The translations under genes were made by a program, and so were the position numbers. Shown piece after piece: positions 1-12,758 of a stretch of 64,000 nt of DNA; within the stretch, counting starts at the first letter, position 1, and each line of letters opens with the position of its first letter. The DNA lies in contig CM041196.1 of assembly GCA_023078555.1 (NCBI GenBank), positions 3,038,001-3,102,000 of the forward strand. Direction: 5' to 3'. Below the pieces are notes generated by a model, which was given only the letters and a program-made list of their open reading frames with translations, ran no database searches and was not told where the DNA came from. The DNA comes from Ulva prolifera. Taxonomy: Eukaryota; Chlorophyta; Ulvophyceae; Ulvales; Ulvaceae.

Positions 1-2296
1 GGAGAAGGCCGGGCCGCGGCCGAGGCGCTCACGCGCAAGGAGGAGCAGCGGCGGCGCCGCGTTGATCGCGACGAAGCAGAGCGAGAGCGCGCTCGGGACG
101 TCAGCGGCCGCGCGCAAATGCATGCAGCCACCGGCAAACGCAACGGCAGACAGCAGCACAATGGCGATGGGCCAGCGGGGGGGCTTGAGGGTCCGTGGTT
201 GGGCGAGGCCGGCGCGGCCACGGGTGCCGGTGAACGGAGTCCCGGTGGCGGCCTGGAGGGTGGTGAGTGAGGCTGCCTTGAGGTCGGGCCACCAGAAGAT
301 GGAGGCGGCAACGCGGGACAGCCAGAGCGCTCGCAGCTGCTCCAAGCTGCGGCAGCGGAGGAGCAGCGCGGCGCGGAGGAGGTAGTGGCCGGCCATCGCG
401 GCGACGACGGCCTCGGAGAAGTGCACCGGGAAGGCCCCGGTGATGAGGTGCACGATCGGCACGAGCGTGAAGACGAGCGCCCACAGGCCTGCACACCACC
501 AGTGGCCACACATAAACAATAAGCCAGGTGTTGTGGTACATCTGTGCGCAATCTTTCCCGGTACATTGGAGTATATTCCAATGTATCCCGGAATATCATA
601 CATTCGGTTCTAAAGCTAAATCTGCCGCTATGGCATGCCCCATGCACTGCTTGCGGCCAGTGAGTCGTAGGGACTGAAACTGTGCAGGAAGCGCGGGGCA
701 GGGGGGGGGGCGGACTGGAGGCGAGGGCCTGGAGGCAGCGGCCAGCGTAGGCTGCGCGGTCCAGGGGCCTGAGGCCGGGCTGCAGCAGCGGGCACCGGCG
801 CGACCAGAACGTCTGCCAGCGGCCGCAGGAGCGGCGGTAGTGCGCGTCCATCACGGTGGCCACCTCCGTGGCGGCGGACATCTCCTCGGGGGCGCCGCCG
901 ACCGTGGCAGCCTCCGCAGCGTACACGCTCCCCCACCCGCGGCTCCTCTGCATGGCACCAGCCCCGCGTTGCAAGGCCCATCAGTACAGCACAGGTCTGC
1001 AGGTCTTACCTGGGTGTAAGTCCGACGGGTGGAGCGACTGAGCAGCCCGATACTACTGCACGCGTCTCGTTGTGGCGCGATGTGCACTTGGCTGCATCGC
1101 GGGGACGAAAGCAGGCCAGGCGCATGCATGCTGTCGGCGAGGCTGGTGCGTGTCACAAGGACAGCAGCCACGCAGCAGCTCATTTCACGCGGGGGCGGTG
1201 CCGAGTGCGCACCAGGAGCATGCTCAGTTCCCAGTTCTCGTCGAGAGTGCGCATCGGGAACCCGCCGACCTGTCGCAGTGCGCTAGCCCGCAGCAGCAGC
1301 CCGCTGTCCATATCTGCGGAGGCAGCCCCTGGCGCGCCCATGCTGCGGGGCGCGCTGGCCGTGGCTGTGCCAAAGATGGCGCAGGTGCCACCACAGGTGC
1401 GGGGGAACGCCGCCGCACCGATGCCGTCGTCGTGGTCGATATGGCGCAGCAGCGTGGTGAAGAAGGAAGGGGGCAGCGTGTCGCCAGTGGACACGGCGGT
1501 CACGAGGTCGCCGGCGCTGACGGTCGCCTCGCCGCCGCCCGCGTTTGCGTCGGCGTGGTAGATCGCTGATAGCGCGAAGTTCAGCATCTCGGAGCGCGAA
1601 TTGATCACCTGCAATGCAGAGCCTGCGTCGGCGCACTAACAGGCAGCTTGGGGGCCACAGCCACGATCACATGCGCCTGCATTTTATCCTGCGGGCGGGG
1701 GATGTTCAGCTCAGAATCTGGAGTACCGTGGAGTTGGAAGGCCCGATGGGGGCGGTGATGGCTGTGACCGCATCGCCCAACTCGGAAGCCACGTCCACCG
1801 CCACGCTCCGCCCGCGCTCATGCACCGCATCACACGCATGCTCCTCGTCAAGCAGGTACAGCCGGACTTCACAGCCGTCAGGCAGCGCAGCTTCATGGAG
1901 GGAGGCCACCGTCCGCCGCACACTCTCCACGCTGCCGCCGCAGCACGGGACCAGCACGCGCACGGTGTACCCCCGCCGCAGCCCGCACTTGCGGGATACA
2001 CCCCCCGCGAACTCCGCAGTGGGAGTGTCGTGCGGCTCAGTGGCAGCCGCGATGCTGTGGATGGTGAGCGCGGCAATGGAGAGGTGCTCGACTGCGAGCA
2101 CGGAGGCAGAGTACCAGAGGTCGGGGGGGTGGAGGCCGGCGGCGAGGGCATCTCGGGAGGCGGCGGCTCGCGCAAGGACGTACGCGATGCCGGTGACGAA
2201 GTAGGTGGTGCACATGGCGACGGCAAAGGGGCTGGCGTGCGCGGTGCGGGCGAGCGACTGCGGCATCGCCTCAGCAGTGAGCAATGACCTGCACAA
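1..2296 (-). CDS. Divergent GT2 glycosyltransferase, cellulose-synthase-like (3' end beyond window)
   Basis: Membrane-bound family-2 glycosyltransferase that probably polymerises a beta-glycan at the plasma membrane. Exons on the minus strand: about 2296-1727, 1608-1213, 947-716 and 488 to beyond position 1; phases agree at every junction. Exon 1 has two hydrophobic segments (AMCTTYFVTGIAYVLA; SASVLAVEHLSIAALTI) and the GT2 opening (VRVLVPCCGG, then YLLDEE). Exon 2 has a donor-loop-like MLNFAL, then PPSFF and the acceptor-side GGFPMRTLDENWELSMLL. Exon 3 has the block SCGRWQTFW, where the family normally shows QxxRW. Exon 4 has membrane helices and FWWPDLKAASLTTLQAATG, which resembles the linker before the FxVTxKG gating loop. 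The DxD and QxxRW motifs are degenerate, so substrate and activity are uncertain. The start is uncertain: an ATG lies at 2296 and another at about 2266. The family call is fairly secure; the cellulose assignment is inference. Confidence 0.7.
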
Positions 2297-2309
2297 CGTA
2301 GACGTTCCT

Positions 2310-5211
2310 TTAGTCTAGAAGCCCTGCCAAGAGTCCATGAGGTGTGGACTGAGGTCGATGACTGGGGCGCTGGGAGGTATTGATTGTGGCACGGGCTGAC
2401 GGCTGGAGGTTGTGTTGGAAATTAGTGCATCTGATAGAAGGCAAAAAGTTGCGAGGGGGTTGTTGGCATGCATGTCGTTCCGGAAATGGTAGGAACAGCA
2501 CGACGTGGGTGATGTAGAACAAGATGCGGCGCAGAGCGGCCCGTGAGCAGATGTATAAGTATCTCGAGATATATTTTGTTGAGCCTCAGATGATGGCGCT
2601 GGGTTGTTAGGGCCTGTAGTCCGACCTAGAATGTCTGTTTTCTTTCCTGACCAAAACAGGGCATGACAGAACAACATCCCATCAACCCATGAACACTAGA
2701 AACACATGTGGCGAGCCCGTCCACTGTGCAAGCATATCCAGGCAGAAGCAAGGCAGGTAGCGCCCAACCTGTTGGCAATACATTTCTGGGAAGAGGACCA
2801 GGACGTCTGGCTGACACAGTCAGGCAGCAAACCATTTGAGGAAATTCTTTAATAGATACCATTTAAATGGAGTCAGAGCAGCGCATGACTGACTGGACGC
2901 TTGGGAGGCCGGCTCACCAAAAAAACTGCCTGGAGGACATTTCAAGCACCAATGAGGCACAGAAACAGCTGCTGTGCTTCAGTGCTGTGGGGACTCTCAT
3001 GGACCCGGCACCTTTCATGATAAGTACCCATTTTTCCTGAAAAATCTGCAGCGTGGCATAAAATGGTGCCCAGGAAGGGGGCGTCACGAGGCCATTGCAC
3101 CACGGGCGCAGCTTACACACTGCATGTGGTGACTGCCCAGAGACCGTGTTCCTGCGCTGTCGTGGTGTCTCACCTCCGCATGTGCCATCCTAGGCCACAT
3201 ATTTGCAAAACTTCACCGCCAGGAATCCCAGGTGAATGTTTGTTTTGTTGTCAACAACCATCTTTTGGCACATGTTGATGCCTGTCACGCCTGAAGCTGT
3301 TCAGCTGTGACTGTAGATTTGAAAGCATGCTATGGTGGGTCATCCTGACTGGCAGGAGTATTGGACAACCCACGGTGGTTGCAACGGGGCGCAGAAGAGC
3401 GGTGTTAGGAATAGCTGTGCACAAGCCATGTCATGCTGCACCATCCTGTGCGCCTTATGAAGCCTAACTGCTCGAGCTCAATTCCACAACCACTGCATGT
3501 ATACACACATGTGGCGCCCACCTTGCATCGGCTGAATCATTAATGTGCCTGGCGCAGGGCCTGGATTTGCAGGACCTCTTCTTGATTTGGGCTGCGATTC
3601 CTGACACTGTGTGTTTCAGGCTCTTTCTGAGGCTAGGTCTGGCAGTGTAGATGGCACGAAACAGTTGTTCTAAAGTCTGATATTGGAGGCATGCTTTTCC
3701 GTCCGGTTGTGACCTGGATCCAGACTGTTGCAGCCAACTCCCTACGCCTCGAGACAGCTGCTCCAGCTCGGCAGGCACACGCCACGAAGGTGCACGAGCT
3801 TGAACCGCCCTACATTGATCGGCACACGAACGCCCATGAACTTCATCAGGCAATGATATACACTCTGGGGCCCTGGAAGCGGACGCCAGTGCTGCAGCCA
3901 CAGCTGGCTCTACACGTGGATAGACCCCCATCGTGCTACCGCAATCGGACGTTGCTGCGTCAATCAGTTCTCCAAGTGTGATGTAATTTGGTGCCTTGCG
4001 AGTCACGCCAACTTATAGTCGATGGTCCTTTTGATGGCGTATCGACACTGGCGTGTGCCACGAAAGCCAGATGGGAAGGTAGAGCGCCGCTGCAATTGGC
4101 CAAACGCGTTGCTCACAGTCAATCGTGGTCAGCTTGACCCAGACACGTATGCAATTGTGTACAGGCGGCTACAGTCGGGTATGCGACAGCTGCTTTGGGT
4201 GATGCGTAATGGGGAGTTCAGTGACTAGTGCTTTGCACTGCATATAATGCTGACCATTGCTGCAGGCATGCCTGTAGCCATTGTCGGTACGACGCCCACG
4301 CCAGAAGCCGGCGAGGCACCCGTAAATTCTCACAGCTGACACGTCGTTTCTCACCATCGGCACTGGCTGGCAGGGGATATCAGGGGTTGATGCGGGCTAC
4401 AAAGGCGACGAATCAGGAGGCGGGTAGCACCGCAGGAACAGCTTGGGGGGTAATCATGAAGTCCCTGTAGTCAATGCGGCAGTGGGCGCAAAGCCAAGAT
4501 GCGCCTGGTATGCGCGCACCATGACAGTGAGCACATATGTGATGATGACAAGAGATGAGCAAGGCACGATAGGGCGCGACGGACTGCACAGCATCTTTTT
4601 GCACGCGGTGTTTTGAGCGCTCATGCGCAGTCGTGCGAGGCTGTTCTGGGCATGATACAATCGCGCACGCTGTGATCCAGCAAGCGGTGCAAACCTCAGC
4701 AGCAGAATCGGCACACACAGAGTTTGAGTTCTTCATTTAAGCTTCGCCATAGTGTTTGGCTCCTGCTCGAGGCACGGTGCCGCACAGTGTCAAAGTCAAT
4801 GTTTCAGCACCGAGCTAGAGGGTCACATAGAAGCTACCACCAAGTCAGAGGAGAGACGTAGCTTAATGCAGAATTTGCTTGGGCTGAGTCAACAGTGTGA
4901 CAGGCGAATGCTAGAGTGGAGAGCTTGTTCGCAGCAGCTGCAGGCCGCAACGCATGATGCCAGCCTTGCCAGCCTTCCCCACCGCTGCCAGGGGCAGCTG
5001 GAAGGCGGGTCTTCACATCAGACCGTGTCACGGTCTTACAGCAGGCTGTTGCGGGCAGCAGGCTATTGACAGCAAGCTATTGCTCAGATCTCCAGCATGG
5101 CTTCCCGTGAACAAGCCATCACTGTGCCAGCACAGTGCAGTCGACAAGGGTTACCCCACAGTAGCTTACAAGATGTACACCCACGCAATCCCGGCGCCAC
5201 CAGAGGCCAGG
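2310..5211. other. Region without a supportable gene
   Basis: Between the glycosyltransferase and the NMT1-like gene I see no conserved domain or coherent exon series. The longest open frame is 4006-3464 on the minus strand (180 codons, starts MTRKAPNYITLGEL, basic C-terminal half). A 105-codon plus frame at 4752-5069 (LMQNLLGLSQQCDRRMLEW) has a helical look. Either could be an exon of an unrecognised gene, or remnant mobile DNA. The rest is short frames only. Confidence 0.35.
3464..4006 (-). CDS. Unrecognised 180-codon open frame
   Basis: A single uninterrupted frame from ATG to stop. I recognise no domain. The N-terminal third is acidic and alanine-rich; the C-terminal part is basic, with LEQLFRAIYTARPSLRKSLK looking helical. 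No signal peptide or membrane segment is visible. It is isolated, with no flanking exon in phase that I could identify. It may be a small gene, one exon of a larger one, or chance; the length is only modestly beyond what GC-rich DNA gives by accident. Confidence 0.2.
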   Translation of the reverse strand: MTRKAPNYITLGELIDAATSDCGSTMGVYPRVEPAVAAALASASRAPECISLPDEVHGRSCADQCRAVQARAPSWRVPAELEQLSRGVGSWLQQSGSRSQPDGKACLQYQTLEQLFRAIYTARPSLRKSLKHTVSGIAAQIKKRSCKSRPCARHINDSADARWAPHVCIHAVVVELSSSS

Positions 5212-8200
5212 CTATGCAGCATCCTGCGGCAGCAGGCTGTTTGTGAACAGGCTGTCTGCTGCGATCGAGTCACGGGAGACCGGCTCGCCAACGTCTCCCG
5301 CCCGTAGGCCATCGAGGGTCGTCGTGCCCGCGGCATCCGAGGGCTGGCGGGACTGCATCTTGGCGGTCAGCAGCCCCGACTCCGACAGCCAGTCGAGGAA
5401 GGTCTCCCACCTGCATGCTCAAACAATTCGCACCTTTGGCCATGGCTCAGTCTCAAGGTAACGACGGAATGAACGTCTGACACACTGTGTTGTAGGAACG
5501 ACTGTTCCTTCTGTGGCACAAGAGCGGCGTTGCAATGCAGTGTGGCAGTGAGAACAACTCTGGCACAAGAGCGCGCGCGATTGCATGGCAGAGCACCAAA
5601 GCATACTAGCTATTTAATCTGGCATTGTGTGAGAGGGGCCTTCCCCTATCCCTGTATGCACAAATCATGGAGGCTTGCACAGTACTGTGGGCCGCACCGT
5701 GAGGCCTCCATGGCACCCCAGCCACCCGATGCCGGCATAACCGCCTCTTGCAGCACGGCCGCAGCATCCACCATCACCGCCTCGTCCACAGGCTCCTTCA
5801 GGTCCGGGAACAGCGCATTCATCTGCTTTGTCGCCTGCACCAGCGTCATCAGTCGCGCACCCCGCGTCACTGCCGCCTCCCCGCTGGCTGACAGCTGCAA
5901 TGCATGTGCCCTTCGCTGAGGTGCCGGGCAGCACAGGCGCAGCACCACGGGCACAGTGTCGTTGCCCTCCACACACAGGCATGATGTCTGTATTTTCGCA
6001 TTTGTAGCCTTAGGAAGGACGGTTCCCTCGACAGCACTCAGACGCACGGCCACAGAAGTAAGCATGGTGTGCAAGGGTCGACTCAGGACCCGGCAGTAGC
6101 CATGCTCGGCAAGAAGCTCACCAGTCACCGCTAAGGAAAATACTGTTGCGTGAGGCAGTGTGCTGGGCAATCTGCCCTGCGCTGTGGCACGGGGGGGGTC
6201 TATACGGCGGTGAGTCGCCATCATAACAGCCACTCCTACTCGCGATTGCAGCTATACGTGCGTCCCCTGTGGCCAGCACACTTCGCGAGCGCGCCCCGAG
6301 ACCGCTGCGCCGCCGCATGCCGCAGCAGCGGATTTGGCATTGAAGGACAATCGCTCTTGCAAAATGACCAATTATTCATCTTGCGAGACGCTATCACTCT
6401 GGTCTGATAAATTGAACAGTTGCCTGTGATCGCGACATATGATCATATGCACTTTGGGTGGACATGGGTGTCTGAGGCACTGAAGCAGCATGCACACAAG
6501 GAACAACAAACAAGGAAATGCGATAGAACAAAACATTTTCAAACTGTGTTAAGATTTCAAGTGTTTTTGGCACGTGTGTGAACAGCATGTGCGCTTCCAG
6601 CGGAGACTGGAGCGGGAGAGGGGGTGTCGGGCACCTCTCGAGCACAGGCCTCCGGCTCCTGCACAAACGCCTCCCAGCCACGGGCCGCCGCGGCCATGAA
6701 CTTGGAGAGCGCCGGCGCGAGCTCCGCCTGCCGCGCTTCGTCAACCGCCATGACCGGTGAGTACCCGTACGGAATCTGCACAAACGCACGCATGTATGAA
6801 GCATCGTGTTCACGCAGGGTGTTTGATCGATTGATTGAATGTGTGAGTTCTGCCGTTTCAGGTGTGGCCGCGTGGACACTGCCGTGGCGCTCTGCAATGC
6901 AATGGCCCGAGCCCATGCAGCGTGGCAATGAGATGCACGTGCGATTGGGGGGCAGCTGCGTGCCGGTGCGTCAGCCACAACGATCAATGCCAGCAGTCAG
7001 CCGATCATGCCAGACCCCTACAGACGTTGGCTGCAGGGCCCTGCAGGGCAGACACCCCATCTGAATGAGCTATTCTTGACAGTCACACGATAAATATTCT
7101 GAACGTAGGATGTGTGGCAATTCTATTGCTGCTGTGCTGACTAGCTTTCTGGGTTACATGTGAACGACAGCAGGCGACACGTGCGCACAGAGTAGTCGTC
7201 CAGGCATGTAGCCTACTTTAAATAGGAATGGACGACCAAGGCAGCAGGAAGCAGGGGCGCACAGAGCGCAGATAGGCAACTAGAGGCAGCTAGTCACAAC
7301 AGTCAAAACACAAGATCTTGACTTCGTAGCTGTGTGCCGATCGCAGCGCCACTGTGATGGTAGGCATTGTGTTTTGCTTTTATGTGTTTTTTGTTGGGTA
7401 GGGCGGCAGCAGCGGCGCACGGAGTAGTCGTCGAGGCGGAAGACGTTGAGGCCGACGCCGCGCCGCGCCGCAAGCATGCCCTCCCATGCCATGAACACCC
7501 ACGTCGCGTCGGCCTTGCCGGCGAGCAGGGAGCCCCACAGGCCGAGCATGCCCTCTGCCGCGTCCTCCACGTACTCGCCGTCGCCGCCGTCGGCGCGGAT
7601 GAGCGCCTGCACGATGCGGCCCTCGTACCGCGCGCCGTAGCTCGCGTAGCGCTTGCCGGACAGCTCCCGGGGGCGCCCGATGCCGGAGTCTGCATGCCGC
7701 ACGGCTGCGTGAGGCTGCGCAGATGGATAAGCCCACGCGGCTGCGAATGGTTGGACACCTGGCTGCATGCGATCTTGGGGGATGGGGTTGAGGGGGGGGG
7801 GGGGGGGGGGGGGGGGCGGGTCTTGGGCTATAACAATGAAAGGTAAGGGTGTGGCGGGAGAGACGTGTAGGCGTGCCGGCGGTTGAGTGCTGGCACGCGC
7901 ATGGCCATGGTAGTTTGTCAGGAGGAAAAATTGGGGATGGTATAATTTGACGCAAAGTGGTCAGTGCCAGGGCATACAGGGCAGCCTGCAGCAACGCATC
8001 ACACACAGTCGCATGATGCGTGGCAATGCTTCGCGGCTATGTACAGCTGAACCTGATGGTGTTGCCCACAGTGCAAGTTGCGATTGTGGCCGCAGCATGC
8101 TGCCGGATGTAACTGTATGATACGGAAACTGAGGAGCTGATGGTCAAGTTGCGCAGGCTGTCCACGGCTATGGGTGCGCAGGTTTGAGTCCTGTGCATAC

Positions 8201-8697
8201 CTGATAAAGTGACGATGGCTGAGGTGTCCTTGGCAAGGACAGCAGCAACAGCCTTTAGGCGAGGGCCCTTCCCGGCGCTTGCCTGCAAGCAATGCACATT
8301 CTCAAATTTCCAGCCGGATCGAATCATTGTGTAGGTTGGACCAGTACATAGCCGGGTCAAAGCGCTTGTCATGGACTGCACGGAACTTGAGATATGCAGT
8401 GCGTCCCGGATAAGACTAGCGAGGTGTCTTCACACAGGTGCAGCACACAAGGTTTGACGTCGCAAGCTGTACCTGACAAGCGTGGCTGATGACACTCTCC
8501 GAAGGGCAGATTGCGACATGCGCTGCTCCAGAGACGACCTTCTGTGCAGGGGTAGTCTTGTAGTCGTCCGAATGCGGACTATCGAAAACTACCTTCACAC
8601 CCGCTTCGTCGAAAAATCCGCGGGAGTATGCAACGAAGAAACCGGTGTGATTGATGTTTGGCGTCCAGTCGAGCGCGAGGACGACCTCGTCGGCCAT
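5212..8697 (-). CDS. NMT1/THI5-like protein (periplasmic-binding-protein fold, thiamine-pyrimidine family), 370 aa
   Basis: Six exons: 8697-8473, 8282-8201, 7689-7421, 6775-6635, 5894-5698, 5410-5212. They sum to exactly 371 codons with all phases matching. The start is the ATG giving MADEVVLALDWTPNINHTGF, a hallmark opening of the NMT1/THI5-like fold, followed by FVAYSRGFFDEAGVKVVF. Later family blocks are GPRLKAVAAVLAKDTSAIV, a GKRYASYGARYEG loop, WVFMAWEG and DDYSIPYGYSP. In yeast THI5 the family makes the thiamine pyrimidine HMP-P from its own histidine plus PLP; many homologues instead bind pyrimidine or riboflavin precursors for uptake. This protein has no signal peptide and lacks the CCCFC cysteine cluster of THI5, so a cytosolic binding or alternative enzyme role is as likely as HMP-P synthesis. 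A histidine occurs in VISHA near the position of the THI5 donor histidine. The C-terminal about 50 residues (QPSDAAGTTTLDG...) look disordered. Confidence 0.85.
7160..7208 (-). repeat. Partial duplicate of the exon-3 end and splice donor of the NMT1-like gene
   Basis: On the minus strand this intronic stretch repeats the last codons of exon 3 with its donor: GACGACTACTCTGTGCGC here, against GACGACTACTCCGTGCGC at 7432-7415. Flanking bases also match loosely. It lies 0.2 kb downstream of the true donor and could act as an alternative donor, or be a relic of a short tandem duplication. Confidence 0.55.
7792..7816. repeat. Poly-G run
   Basis: An uninterrupted run of about 25 G on the plus strand (C on the transcribed strand) inside the intron between exons 2 and 3 of the NMT1-like gene. 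It is not at a splice border here. Confidence 0.95.
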
Positions 8698-10076
8698 GGC
8701 TGCACGTTTCCGTCTGCCTTTACGATAAAGGATGCAGCTGAGAAGGCTGTGTCTGGGCCCGAACATTCACACGGTACACGCATCCGGGAACGTCCTATGT
8801 GTTGAAGGCCTGTCTCGTGCCCTCAACTGCGCGCTGCCTGAGCAGAATAGTGTGAGAGAGATATCACATGCGCAATTGCAACGATGCATGGGTGAAGCAG
8901 CTGCCTCACGGTCAACTGCCTCACTTTGAATTGGTTGCGCACAGCTGTGCGTGTTGAATGTCTGCTCATGGCAGCGTGAGATTCACTTGCCTGTGCGTTG
9001 GCGCCTGTGCTCAGCATGCCGAATGGCATACCGTGGCTCCGACATGCTGTGACCAACAATGCCTCTGGCATCTGCAACTTCTCCTGCAGCTGTCCTACAG
9101 CGAAGATACGTCAACAAGCATGCTTGCATGAAGACCTGTCATTCAAAATTAAGGCAGTAGATATTTGCCTGCAAGATGTTGCATGCAACCGAGCGTGTTG
9201 ATCATGGTGGACTGTGGACCGTAGTGGCCCAACACACCTGGAGAAAGTCGAGCTCCCGACGTTCCAGTGCAGCGTATCAGCGACTGCGCCCCGGATGTTA
9301 CAATTTTCGTGACTGTCGGGCTCTATGGCACTCCCTGAGACAAGATATCTACCCAAATGATCGAACGTTTGTTAGAGCTTGCAACCATGCATCCCACACA
9401 CACTCGCACATCCACTCACTCCAGGCTTCCAGAGCTCTCCCTGGCAGTATAGTAGCCGTCAAAGCTCTACTGCTCAGCACAAGCACTACACATCACGGAA
9501 AAAGAAAAGGAAAGCTACAGTTGCAGGAGCCGCGTTATGTTAAAGAAACAAAGCGATACAGAGGGCAGTGCATGGCATAACAGAGAGCAGGCCGGCTCCA
9601 GAGCACGAAGCAGCACAGTCTCATATCAATGCAGCCCTGCTCCTGGTGCATCTGCCTCCAGTGGCTGTTATTGTCTTGTGCAGGCAAAGCGCTGCAGTAT
9701 TCTCACCTCTGACACTGTCAGAAGCTTAAAGCCCCTAGGCACCACACAAGTGTAGAAAGGCAGGCAGGTGCACGGACGCGCACCAAAGTACCCACGCCTC
9801 CTTCACCCCCCAGGACGGACACTGCACACCCGCAAGCAGCAGCAACACGCATACACACCCGCTCTCACGACAGCATGCGCTGGCTAGGAAGCTCACAGGC
9901 TGCATCCCGTGCCAGGGATCGGCCGCATCAGCGTCATCGGCGCCATCCCCCAACAGGCCCGCAACGCAGGGCACTCCGCGCACGCAGCATCTCCTCTCCC
10001 GGCTCTCTCGCCGCAGCACGACACAGCCTCGCGCTGCCACGTGCGGCCACGCGGTCCTCTCACACACCAGGCCCAC
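8698..10076. other. Intergenic, upstream of the NMT1-like gene
   Basis: About 1.4 kb between the NMT1-like start and the stop of the next minus-strand gene. It should contain the 5' region of the former and the 3' UTR of the latter. No conserved element, domain-bearing frame or clear TATA/riboswitch signature was recognised. A TPP-riboswitch core was looked for by eye and not found. Confidence 0.5.
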
Positions 10077-12723
10077 TCACACGACTTCGCCGCCGGCGGT
10101 GATCGTCACATCGGTGATGTTCCGTAGATCCTCTGGAACCTGGACCGGCGTAACGGCATCGGCTGACACAGGGGAGCCCTCCCAGGGGTTCCCCGGCTGC
10201 AGCATGAACGGCTCGTCCCCGTAGTAGATCGGCTCGTCAACGGTAATCGCCAGCGCGGCGTACGCGTCAGAGCCTGCGCCATAGTCATCTAAAGCCGTGC
10301 TCACAAGGTAGCCCTCCAAGATGTCCCGCAGGTCCGGGGAATCGTCAGCGTAGTTGTACTGGACAGAGGGGGCGTACGCGGCGGCGTAATCCGGGGCCGG
10401 CGCGTCGCCGAACCCGTAATCGTACCCTGAGATGCTGTAATCACTGGGCGCGGGGGCATACGCGTAATCCCCTGAGCCCTCCACCACGCCAGCGGAGCCT
10501 TCGCCATTGCCCTCAAGCACACCATCTTCCCCCTCATTCACGGCCGGTGACCCCGGCGCCGGGGCAGCGGCAGAGGGCCCGTTGTAATCGTTGTAATCTT
10601 CTTGGTAGAAGATATCCAGGGGGTTGTCTGCACCGCAGCGGCGCTGATCATACACCGGCGAATGTGTTGGCTGAAGTGTGATGCATTGGATGGCGGCCTG
10701 AGTGGCGAACCCGCAGACGGATGGAATGCTTACATGCAACTGAGGAGCGTGCGGGTGTGTGAGTGGCCAGATGTTTGAGGGGCCTAGCCTTGACCTTTGA
10801 GAGCAATTGCCTGTGTGCAGAGCGCCCACACAGGCCCACGTGTGGCGCTCGCACCGGCATTGGCGAGGCGATCACACTCGGCCCGAGGCAGCCTTCTGCA
10901 TGCATGCCACACGCCCAACGGCCGTGTATGCTGCCACACGAAACCTTGCTTCAGATGCAACATGTATCGCGAGCAACATGACCGGCTAGCGCCATTCCGG
11001 CACGTACGGCTGTAACGCTGGGAAGAGGGGGGGGGGGGGGGGATTACCGATGGTATTAGGGCTGACGCTGGCGCAAGCTGGGTCTTCTCCGCACAGCACG
11101 AAGCGTGCCGAGTCGGTCGCGTTCTCCGAGATGCATGCGTCCAGCGTTGTGTGCGTTCCGCACGACGCCGCCACCGGCCCACGCACCACCTCCAGCTCCC
11201 TCAGGCACGTGTCGCAGCCGAGAATCCGCAGCAGGGCAGTCCACACCGGCAGGCACGTCCTGCACCCACGACACGCATGAACTCCATGCACACACACGCA
11301 AACGTGCCTCGACACGCCCGGTGCTCAAACGATTCGCCCGAGGCCCGTGTCGGGCAGCGAGCTGTTGCGTTGGTGTCTTCTGTACACCTTGCAGAGCAGC
11401 TGCACGGACGCTGTGATCGCTTGCAGAATCAGCATGACAGAAAGCAGCATGCATTACGCTTGCAGTTGCGTGCACAGCTCCATTTGACGCAGCTTCGTAG
11501 GACATGCCCCACCACTGGGCGGGACAGCGGCAGACATCTAGCCAGATGCTATGTAGCCTGCGGTCAGGGCGAGCTGCGCACGCACAGCACGCATGTGCAG
11601 TATGCATGTGGAGGGCGGGGGGTTGGGGCCGCACGAGGGGGCGGTGCTGTCGAGGACTGAGAACTCCGGGCAGTCTTCGTTGAGGAAGGCCAAGAGGCTG
11701 CCGAAGTTGTCGCGGATGGTGAAGCCCGTCTCAAAGTCCATGCCGCTGGCGGTCGAGTTGATGGGCACGCACGCCTTGCCGCCGAGCACCGGGCCGAGCG
11801 CCACCGTCTTGCACAAGCCCTCCGGGTTGACTGCACCCCCGGCAGCCGTCGACGGGAGGCACGAGCGATTTGTTACAAGGACAAAGCCAGAGAGGCAGGT
11901 AGCGCCGCAGGGCACAAACAGGGGCCCCACACACCCACGCAACCACTATGTGAGCCCGCCGTAAGTATGCATGAAGTATGCATGACTACCGTACTCGCGT
12001 CCAGTGGGACACCCACGACTCACTGGCAAGACAGTCCGGGTGAGGCGTGCGAGTGTCATGCTGCTGCCTGTGCCTGATGTCATGTGTCAAGTAAAGTAAA
12101 ATCTGAATTTACTGAGCCGTATTCTATTGGACATGGGCAACTCCGAGTTAACGGGACCACATATGCTGAAGGGGTAAACCACCTGGAAACCCCCCTCAGA
12201 CGACTGCATGCAACTCACACGGCCGCCTCCTGTGCTGAGCGAGGTGGTCACGTACGGCCGTTTCGATTCCCCAGAGCGCACGCAGAATCGAACCCACGAC
12301 CTCCTGAAACAGAGGGGGTACCTTTTATACCGTCCTCAACCCATTGGACATCATGCGTCGATGCATCTCCAGGTGGGCTTCCCGCTGCTGGGCTGGCTGT
12401 GAAGCACGGGATGTGCTGGGCCATGCACGCCAACGATCGATGCGACACCGGGGTCAGAAATGCTAGGGTGGGTAGTCATCAGTGTGGTCACACAGAATGA
12501 TCGCGGAACGATTGGTTGGAACGATTGGGCGGAGCCGTTTGTGCGGGCCATGATTTGTGGTGCCGGGTTACACGTATGTGCCTTGACTTACACACCCCGG
12601 GGATGGCATGCTGCGGCCTCAGCCCATGTGCAGTCTAAGAGTAGTGGGATGCAGACCTGCTGTGCAGGGGGTGTGTGCTCATGGGCAGATGTGGCAACGC
12701 AAAAGCACACAGTGGCTGTTGGT

Positions 12724-12758
<35 letters not shown>

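Noticed and set aside
8698-10076. TPP riboswitch near the NMT1-like gene
   Set aside because: No CUGAGA/ACCUGA-type core pairing was seen in the flank or the introns by eye.
12275-12360. Functional tRNA gene
   Set aside because: D-stem is good, but acceptor and T stems do not pair and the anticodon loop is not standard.
12722-12758. Possible telomere-like or vector/assembly tail from the long G-run
   Set aside because: Unique gene sequence continues in phase on both sides and similar C-runs recur at other donors, so it is an intronic tract (its exact length may still be unreliable).
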